Origin: Gammaproteobacteria bacterium
GTDB taxonomy: Bacteria > Pseudomonadota > Gammaproteobacteria > Arenicellales > Arenicellaceae
Direction: 5' to 3'
Length of the DNA stretch: 6,403 nt
NCBI GenBank assembly: GCA_003485905.1
Contig: DNHK01000107.1
Coordinates: forward strand, 1-6,403
The notes beneath the pieces are model-generated. The model saw only the letters and a list, made by a program, of their open reading frames with translations, had not been told where the DNA came from and ran no database searches. This document shows positions 1 through 4,787 of the stretch, in pieces. Each line of letters opens with the position of its first letter. Within the stretch, counting starts at the first letter, position 1. The position numbers and the translations under genes are program-made.

Positions 1-179
1 CAGCGCAACTGACGTAATCCCGTGAACTCATCAGCTGAAATAGTTAAAGCATAGTGGCCGCGTCCATCTTTGGCTCCAGCGTGTTCAGCGTGTAGATGAC
101 TTTGATCCTCTATATTTAAGTCCTTCACAGTCAGCGCAGCGTGCAATAACTCTGTCATTTTTTGGATTCGTTGCGACAT
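1..179 (-). CDS. BolA family protein, N-terminal part (3' end beyond left edge)
   Basis: Reading leftward from an ATG at 179-177, 59 codons are open to the window edge. The translation begins MSQRIQKMTELLHAAL and continues with SHLHAEHAGAKDGRGHYAL and a later ADEFTGL stretch. This is the BolA pattern: an N-terminal helix, then a loop with conserved histidines and glycines leading into the beta strand that precedes the family's helix-turn-helix-like region. The HAGA-x(4)-GHY form resembles the BolA branch found in pseudomonads more than classical E. coli BolA. BolA proteins pair with monothiol glutaredoxins through a shared iron-sulfur cluster, and some affect transcription and cell shape. An in-frame TAA lies at 185-183, so this ATG is the first possible start. 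No strong ribosome binding site is seen. The gene begins 16 bases after the yciB-like gene ends, suggesting one transcript. The conserved C-terminal part is outside the window. Confidence 0.87.
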   Translation of the reverse strand, partial: MSQRIQKMTELLHAALTVKDLNIEDQSHLHAEHAGAKDGRGHYALTISADEFTGLRQLR

Positions 180-195
180 TAATTAATCGATTTGT

Positions 196-813
196 TTAGT
201 TGAATTTTGAGGATTCGTCTGCCCCATTATCCGCAGTCGAAGGTTTGGTCCCTGATTCTTCATTTAAGATATCGTACTTTCGAGACATCAAAAGCATCAG
301 CGTAACCGCAAAAATCATAGTGATCGGTAGGAAACCAAATAATTTGAAAGCCGCCCATCGCTCTGTTTGAACCTCTTCAGGCAGGTGTGACCCGTAATAA
401 TATGCAACATATATATTCACAAACCCCATAACAAAAAAGAACAAAGCCCAAGCGGTATTCATGGTGCGCCACCCTTCCGCAGGCAAATTTAGTCCAGATT
501 CCATCAAGTACTGGATCCCTGGTTTGGCAGTAAACCACTGGGTGCCAAATAATATAATGGTGAACGTCCAGTAAATAACGCTGGGTTTTAGCTTAAAGTA
601 GAATGGGTCTTGTAAATAGAGGGTCAATCCGCCAAAAACGACGATCATCACCGTGGTTAGAATGTGTATAATTTCAAGCTTGTTTTGTAATTTTAGCCAG
701 GTGATTTGAATTAGACCAGCCGCCATAGCAACAGCGGTAGCTGCAAATACATCGTACATTTTTAGAACAATGAAAAATAGCAGTGCGGGTAATAGGTCGA
801 ATAAGGCTTTCAT
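196..813 (-). CDS. yciB: Septation protein A (YciB/IspZ family inner-membrane protein)
   Basis: This 205-residue, very hydrophobic protein matches the intracellular septation protein A family. Recognisable family segments are the N-terminal DLLPALLFFIVLKMY (residues 6-20), GGLTLYLQDPFYFKLKPSVI (61-80), and the GWR-x(3)-TAWALFFFVMGFVN region (114-133) followed by the WAAFKLFG block (153-160). About five membrane helices can be placed, near 5-35, 48-68, 77-95, 118-140 and 156-176. The E. coli protein is about 179 residues. The extra length here is a polar, acidic C-terminal tail from about residue 181, rich in E, D, S and T, probably cytoplasmic and poorly conserved. YciB helps maintain the cell envelope and interacts with elongation and division proteins, but its biochemical role is not firmly settled. 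The start is a plain ATG with only a weak upstream purine stretch. It is transcribed away from the kinase/panB genes and is followed closely by a BolA-family gene. Confidence 0.93.
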   Translation of the reverse strand: MKALFDLLPALLFFIVLKMYDVFAATAVAMAAGLIQITWLKLQNKLEIIHILTTVMIVVFGGLTLYLQDPFYFKLKPSVIYWTFTIILFGTQWFTAKPGIQYLMESGLNLPAEGWRTMNTAWALFFFVMGFVNIYVAYYYGSHLPEEVQTERWAAFKLFGFLPITMIFAVTLMLLMSRKYDILNEESGTKPSTADNGADESSKFN

Positions 814-870
814 TTTGTTTTCAGATAAATGCGTATATGTTTAGAGGTGAGCGAAAATTTGTCATTTGCA

Positions 871-892
871 GGCGTACCTATCGAGGTGCGTC
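871..892. repeat. Short inverted repeat in the divergent spacer
   Basis: The arm CGTACCT (873-879) and the arm AGGTGCG (884-890) pair around an ATCG loop with one T-G mismatch or wobble. Adding 871-872 and 891-892 gives a 9-base-pair stem with two wobbles when read as plus-strand RNA. It lies 58 bases upstream of the yciB start and is not followed by a T-run on either strand, so it does not look like a terminator. It could be an operator-like dyad or a leader hairpin of the yciB transcript, or chance. No known regulator site was recognised. Confidence 0.3.
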
Positions 893-917
893 CAAAAATG
901 AATCTGCGCCGATCAAG

Positions 918-947
918 CTGACAGCGAATGATATACCGTGTTAGAAA
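918..947 (+). promoter_or_regulatory. Weak sigma70-like promoter candidate for the kinase-panB operon
   Basis: CTGACA at 918-923 matches the -35 consensus at five of six positions. TAGAAA at 942-947 matches the -10 consensus at four of six, with an 18-base spacer. Transcription would begin near 954, about 60 bases before the GTG start of the kinase, and the transcript would carry the 958-974 hairpin in its leader. The match is modest, and other A+T-rich hexamers nearby (for example around 985-996) could serve instead. Confidence 0.25.
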
Positions 948-957
948 TATGTCCAGC

Positions 958-974
958 GCGCTCGCCAAGAGCGC
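958..974. repeat. Perfect 6-bp inverted repeat upstream of the kinase gene
   Basis: GCGCTC (958-963) and GAGCGC (969-974) are exact reverse complements separated by GCCAA, giving a short G+C-rich hairpin. It lies 39 bases before the GTG start of the kinase gene. There is no adjacent T-run in either direction, so a terminator is unlikely. It may be a leader hairpin or a regulator half-site pair, but a stem this short can occur by chance. Confidence 0.3.
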
Positions 975-1013
975 ATGTTAGATTAAGTCTTAAATTGAAA
1001 ATCAGGATATAAC

Positions 1014-1706
1014 GTGACCACCGATTCCTCACCTATCAGCCCCGCAACAAACCCATTAATTGTGGATGCCCCTCAATATATTGTAGTGGAAGGTGCAATT
1101 GGTGTAGGAAAAACCAGTTTGACCCGGAAATTAGCCGATACCTTGGGCTACGAAATGGTACTGGAACGACCAAATGAGAACCCTTTTCTAGAGCGCTTTT
1201 ATCGTGCACCCAAGCACAATGCTTTACCGACTCAGTTGTACTTTATTTTCCAACGGATAAAGCAGTTACAGGAACTTAAGCAGGATGATATGTTTTCGCT
1301 CGGAAGAGTTGCTGACTTTCTGCTGGAGAAAGACTATTTATTTGCTCAGGTAACTTTGGACGATGATGAGTTTCGTCTTTATCAACAAGTTTATTCAAAC
1401 CTTAAGATCGACGTACCTACCCCTGATTTGGTGATCTATTTGCAGGCGAGTCCAGATGTGTTGATGTCGCGTGTGCGAAAGCGCGGAGTTAAGTATGAAG
1501 CAGATATCCATCCTGATTATTTACGTAAACTTTCTGACGCTTATACGGCTTATTTTCACCGATACGTTGAATCGCCATTGCTCATCGTGAACGCATCGGA
1601 AATGAATTTTGTTGAACGCGAAGAACATTATTTAGCCTTGGTTGAGCAGATTGCAATTACACGCAGTGGGCGTCACTTTTTTAACCCTTTAGTTGAGGCT
1701 TTATGA
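1014..1706 (+). CDS. Deoxynucleoside kinase family protein
   Basis: This 230-residue protein belongs to the deoxynucleoside kinase (dNK/dGK/dCK) P-loop family, which phosphorylates deoxynucleosides at the 5'-OH for salvage into dNTPs. The Walker A motif GAIGVGKT spans residues 27-34 and is preceded by strand YIVVE (22-26). The ERPNENPFLERFY segment (51-63) is the family block carrying the glutamate near the substrate site. DFLLEKDYLFA lies at 101-111, and the arginine-rich lid RVRKRG at 153-158. About 20 N-terminal residues before the core look flexible. The start is GTG: an in-frame TGA at 996-998 excludes a much earlier start, and AGGA at 1004-1007 lies six bases upstream. The stop overlaps the panB start (ATGA), so translation is probably coupled. 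The same pairing with panB is known in other Gammaproteobacteria, where the protein is largely uncharacterised. Which nucleoside it uses, and whether it has another role linked to panB, cannot be told here. Confidence 0.88.
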   Translation: MTTDSSPISPATNPLIVDAPQYIVVEGAIGVGKTSLTRKLADTLGYEMVLERPNENPFLERFYRAPKHNALPTQLYFIFQRIKQLQELKQDDMFSLGRVADFLLEKDYLFAQVTLDDDEFRLYQQVYSNLKIDVPTPDLVIYLQASPDVLMSRVRKRGVKYEADIHPDYLRKLSDAYTAYFHRYVESPLLIVNASEMNFVEREEHYLALVEQIAITRSGRHFFNPLVEAL

Positions 1707-2503
1707 AGCCAGTTACTGTTAGTACGCTTTCTAGCATGAAAGCTGCTGGCGAGAAGATCGCCATGCTTACTGCCTACGATTATAGCTTTGGGCACTTGGT
1801 TGACCAATCTGGTGTTGATGTGATCTTGGTGGGTGATTCGCTCGGTATGGTAATTCAGGGCCACGATACTCCTGTGCCAGTCACAGTGGATGACTGCGCC
1901 TATCATTGCCGCTGTGTGTCTCGTGGTGTTGAACGCGCCATGATTATTGCTGATTTACCATTTGGCGCTTATCAGGCCAGCATTGAGCAAGCATGGACTA
2001 ATTCTGTTCACTTGATGCAAGCTGGCCGTGCCCATATGGTGAAACTCGAAGGTGGAGAGCTAATGGCCGAGACAATTGACCATATTACGTCGCGTGGTAT
2101 ACCCGTATGTGGACATATTGGGCTTACGCCTCAGTCGGCACATCAACTCGGAGGGTTCAAGGTCCAGGGGCGAGAACCAGATGCCGCGAAACGATTGAAG
2201 AATGACGCGGCCGCTCAGCAAGAAGCTGGCGCCTCGATGATTGTGCTTGAAGCCGTACCTGCTAGTTTGGCAAAAGATATTTCTGAGAGCCTCGATATAC
2301 CAACTATTGGAATCGGTGCTGGTGTGCACTGTGATGGCCAGGTGCTGGTGCTTCAGGACATGCTCGGTATATACCCCAAGCAAAGTCCTAAATTCAGCCG
2401 TAATTTTATGTTGGACAATGACGATATTGGTGCTGCGATTGAAGATTATGTCGCTTCAGTAAAGGACTCTCGATTCCCGGCGGTCGAGCACAGTTTTAAG
2501 TAA
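1703..2503 (+). CDS. panB: 3-methyl-2-oxobutanoate hydroxymethyltransferase
   Basis: PanB transfers a hydroxymethyl group from 5,10-methylenetetrahydrofolate to 2-oxoisovalerate to make ketopantoate, the first committed step toward pantothenate and CoA, in the cytoplasm. At 266 residues it has the usual family length (about 264). The metal-binding aspartates are present as D45 in VGDSLG and D84 in IADLPFG. K114 and E116 occur in MVKLEGG, and the probable catalytic base E183 in VLEAVP; these correspond to the known E. coli residues with a shift of zero to two. Other family blocks are LTAYDY (22-27), GHIGLTPQ (137-144) and GIGAG (203-207). The ATG overlaps the kinase stop by four bases, and TGAGG at 1694-1698 can act as its ribosome binding site. 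No residue appears missing. panC does not follow; the next gene, after 67 bases, encodes a CoA-transferase. Confidence 0.97.
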   Translation: MKPVTVSTLSSMKAAGEKIAMLTAYDYSFGHLVDQSGVDVILVGDSLGMVIQGHDTPVPVTVDDCAYHCRCVSRGVERAMIIADLPFGAYQASIEQAWTNSVHLMQAGRAHMVKLEGGELMAETIDHITSRGIPVCGHIGLTPQSAHQLGGFKVQGREPDAAKRLKNDAAAQQEAGASMIVLEAVPASLAKDISESLDIPTIGIGAGVHCDGQVLVLQDMLGIYPKQSPKFSRNFMLDNDDIGAAIEDYVASVKDSRFPAVEHSFK

Positions 2504-2524
2504 GTTGCTTTTTTACGGAATGGG

Positions 2525-2556
2525 TTGACTACATGCCTGCCTCTAAAGTTTATAGA
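2525..2556 (+). promoter_or_regulatory. Possible promoter between panB and the CoA-transferase gene
   Basis: The 67-base gap after panB contains TTGACT (2525-2530, five of six matches to the -35 consensus). It is followed by the A+T-rich stretch TTTATAGA (2549-2556), which could provide a -10 element, but the best hexamer, TATAGA at 2551-2556, gives a 20-base spacer, longer than ideal. A run of six T residues at about 2509-2514 follows the panB stop but lacks a good stem. The gap may therefore mark a partial break between the panB operon and the transport/CoA-transferase genes, or simply be read through. Confidence 0.25.
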
Positions 2557-2570
2557 AAGTAGTTGATTCA

Positions 2571-3779
2571 GTGACCAAGGCAAATATTTCTAACAATGTC
2601 GTTGATGGATTGACGATTTTAGATTTGTCTCGCGTGCTGGCAGGGCCATATTGTACTCAGGTTCTTGCAGACCACGGCGCTGAGGTGATTAAAGTCGAGT
2701 CGCCGATTGGTGACCATACGCGCTATTGGGGGCCGCCGATTCAAGATGGTACTGCTGCGTATTTCACAGGTTTAAATCGAAATAAGCGTTCTATTAGTTT
2801 AGATCTCACTACTGACGACGGTAAGGGTATTTTGCTTAAGCTGATTGAGTCTGCCGACGTTCTGATCGAAAACTTTAAGCCCGGAACAATGGAAAAGTGG
2901 GGCTTGGGTTATGAAAATGTGTTGAAGGATCGATTTCCAACTCTCGTTTACTGCAAAATATCGGGCTTCGGCGAAACGGGTCCGTTGGGAGGTTTACCCG
3001 GTTACGATGCGGTAATTCAAGCAATGAGTGGATTGATGTCTATTAACGGTGAGGAGAATTCAACACCGCTACGAATTGGCATTCCTATCGTTGATATTGC
3101 TTGTGGTTTGTATGCCTCCGTTGGCATTCTTATGGCGCTCAACGAGCGTGCAAGTTCTGGCGCCGGCCAACTTATCGACATCTCGCTTTTCGATACAGCG
3201 TTGTCGATATTGCATCCTCATGCAGCGAATTATTTAATGTCAGAAGTTGACCCGGTTCCTTCGGGTAATGCGCACCCAAATATAAGTCCCTATGATAAAT
3301 TTCCAACGCGCACATGTGACATTTACCTCGGGATAGGCAATGACTCGGCTTTTCGATCTTTATGCGCCCATTTGAAAATAGACTCCGTGGCTGAAGATCC
3401 TCGGTTTGGAAGCAATGAAAAACGCGTTCTCAATAAGAGCGCACTGCGCTCGATATTAGTCGAATCTATGCAGGGCTTCGATGGGCAAGAGCTCGCAGAT
3501 CAATTGCTAAGAGCCGGGCTGGCTGCAGGGCCAGTGAGAACAGTGCGTGAGGCGTTGGCAAGTGAGCAAGCTATCTCCAACGGTTGTATGCTCGAAGCAG
3601 ATGATTACCGTGGTGTTTCAACGCCCCTACATATGCAGCGCCCGACTGCTTCAGGGCTTAAGCACAAACCGCCACGGCTTGGAGAACACACGCGCGAAGT
3701 TTTGCGAGAACTGGGTTTTGATTCTCAGCAGATTGACCAGCTATTCAATGATGCGGTAGTTAAAGAAAACGATGCATGA
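2571..3779 (+). CDS. Family III CoA-transferase (CaiB/BaiF family)
   Basis: The 402-residue product has the full family length. It opens with the typical block LDLSRVLAGPYC-x(4)-ADHGAEVIKVE (17-43), followed by RNKRSISLDL (70-79), ADVLIENFKPG (95-105), SGFGETGP (131-138) and PGYDAVIQAMSG (143-154). In GIPIVDIACG (170-179), D175 aligns with the aspartate that forms the acyl-anhydride and CoA intermediates in the family. HPNISPYDKFPT (235-246) and LGIGND (253-258) also match. These enzymes move CoA from a donor such as succinyl-CoA to a carboxylic acid; members act on formate/oxalate, carnitine, itaconate/mesaconate, glutarate and others, and sequence alone does not fix the substrate. The GTG start is the first possible one after an in-frame TAG at 2553-2555; the ribosome binding site is poor (purine-rich stretch at 2555-2559). 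The next gene, a TRAP receptor, starts 51 bases downstream, which suggests that the imported acid may be its substrate. Confidence 0.92.
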   Translation: MTKANISNNVVDGLTILDLSRVLAGPYCTQVLADHGAEVIKVESPIGDHTRYWGPPIQDGTAAYFTGLNRNKRSISLDLTTDDGKGILLKLIESADVLIENFKPGTMEKWGLGYENVLKDRFPTLVYCKISGFGETGPLGGLPGYDAVIQAMSGLMSINGEENSTPLRIGIPIVDIACGLYASVGILMALNERASSGAGQLIDISLFDTALSILHPHAANYLMSEVDPVPSGNAHPNISPYDKFPTRTCDIYLGIGNDSAFRSLCAHLKIDSVAEDPRFGSNEKRVLNKSALRSILVESMQGFDGQELADQLLRAGLAAGPVRTVREALASEQAISNGCMLEADDYRGVSTPLHMQRPTASGLKHKPPRLGEHTREVLRELGFDSQQIDQLFNDAVVKENDA

Positions 3780-3818
3780 TCGAGCCAAATTCAGTATTGG
3801 AAGACCCGTGCTAATCGG

Positions 3819-3822
3819 TAGG
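3819..3822 (+). promoter_or_regulatory. Ribosome binding site that favours the ATG start of the TRAP receptor
   Basis: TAGG lies eight bases before ATG 3831 but only two bases before the in-frame TTG at 3825. Spacing therefore supports ATG 3831 as the real start, although TTG would add only two residues (M-I). Confidence 0.45.
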
Positions 3823-3830
3823 TTTTGATT

Positions 3831-4787
3831 ATGAAATGGATAGCTTTTTTATTAATTATTGCGGTCTGCGGGTGTGCGGACAACAACAAAGAACCATCCA
3901 CGTTTGCAATTGCAACGGCTACCACTGGCGGGCTTTATTATCCGTTTGGCGGCAGTATGGCGTCCATTTGGTCAAACCAGCTTGAAGGGATCAATGCCAA
4001 GGCCGAGGTAACTGGAGGGTCCGTTATCAATGTTATTCAGGTTTCTCGGCATGAAAGTGAAATCGGTATCGCTATGGGTGACGTGGTGACTGATGCCTAT
4101 TTAGGACAAGGTAATTTTTCACAACCATTGCCGCTACGGGTTTTGTTTACCGCCTATCCAAACATTGTGCATATCATGGCACTTGAGGGTAATGGCATAC
4201 AAGGGCTAGCTGATTTGGTGGGTAAGCGAGTATCTCTAGGCGCTGCAGGCTCGGGAACGGCGGCAGCAGCAGAGAATATTATATCTGGAGTGGGCATGTC
4301 TCTGGACGATCTAGCTCTTAATTACCTTGGCTTTGGAGAGACCACCACAGCACTAAAAGATGGTGTTATTGATGCCGGTTTTATTTTTGGGGGGTTAGGA
4401 GTGGCCGCTGTAGCGGAGTTAGCGGTAACTAGAAATTTACGTCTGATACCGCTATCTGAGTCTGAGTTGAGTGCGATAGTCGAAAAATTCCCAGCGTACA
4501 GAGGCTATGATATACCTGCAGGTACTTACGATAAGATCGAGCACGATGTGCATACGTTAGGTGTATGGACTGTAGTTGTGGTGCATAGTGATATGGCCGA
4601 GAACACGGCTTACCAGCTCACATGTACGATCTACCGCGAACGCGAGCAACTTATTAAAGTCACTCAAGCGGCCAAAGACACTACGCTTGAAAATATCCAT
4701 CAACTAAAAGCCGTGCCACTGCATCCAGGTACATTACGTTACTTGGCGAACCCAGACGCACCGTGCGTAGATGATCCAGCCGCTTAA
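3831..4787 (+). CDS. TAXI family TRAP transporter solute-binding protein (probable lipoprotein)
   Basis: The 318-residue product is the extracytoplasmic receptor of a tripartite ATP-independent periplasmic (TRAP) transporter, TAXI branch. The N-terminus MKWIAFLLIIAVCGCADNN is a short signal peptide with a lipobox-like VCGC (12-15), so it is probably cleaved before C15 and lipid-anchored. C13 makes the box atypical. Family motifs are ATATTGGLYYPFGGSMASIW (28-47), AEVTGGSVINV (58-68), the GSGT loop (140-143), DAGFIFGG (181-188) and the C-terminal PLHPGTLRYL (296-305). The receptor captures a solute, usually a carboxylate or amino acid, and delivers it to the membrane subunits. The ATG at 3831 is chosen because of TAGG eight bases upstream. 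The end overlaps the fused permease start by 17 bases, as expected for a coupled transporter operon. The ligand is not predictable; the canonical carboxylate-binding arginine of DctP receptors is not a feature of this branch. Confidence 0.93.
   Translation: MKWIAFLLIIAVCGCADNNKEPSTFAIATATTGGLYYPFGGSMASIWSNQLEGINAKAEVTGGSVINVIQVSRHESEIGIAMGDVVTDAYLGQGNFSQPLPLRVLFTAYPNIVHIMALEGNGIQGLADLVGKRVSLGAAGSGTAAAAENIISGVGMSLDDLALNYLGFGETTTALKDGVIDAGFIFGGLGVAAVAELAVTRNLRLIPLSESELSAIVEKFPAYRGYDIPAGTYDKIEHDVHTLGVWTVVVVHSDMAENTAYQLTCTIYREREQLIKVTQAAKDTTLENIHQLKAVPLHPGTLRYLANPDAPCVDDPAA

Noticed and set aside
1673..1906. Minus-strand open frame opposite the 3' end of the kinase gene and the start of panB
   Set aside because: It is antisense to two well-supported genes and its translation resembles no family I recognise.
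2060..2462. Open frames on both strands inside panB (minus 2060-2383, plus 2241-2462)
   Set aside because: They are fully inside an intact panB frame with all active-site residues, so they are shadows of that coding sequence.
2488..2515. Possible intrinsic terminator after panB (T-run at about 2509-2514)
   Set aside because: Only about four base pairs (AGCA/TGCT) can form around a long loop before the T-run; the stem is too weak to call a terminator.
3049..3759. Two short plus-strand frames inside the CoA-transferase gene (3049-3237, 3547-3759)
   Set aside because: Both are out of frame within a complete, motif-rich family III CoA-transferase gene.
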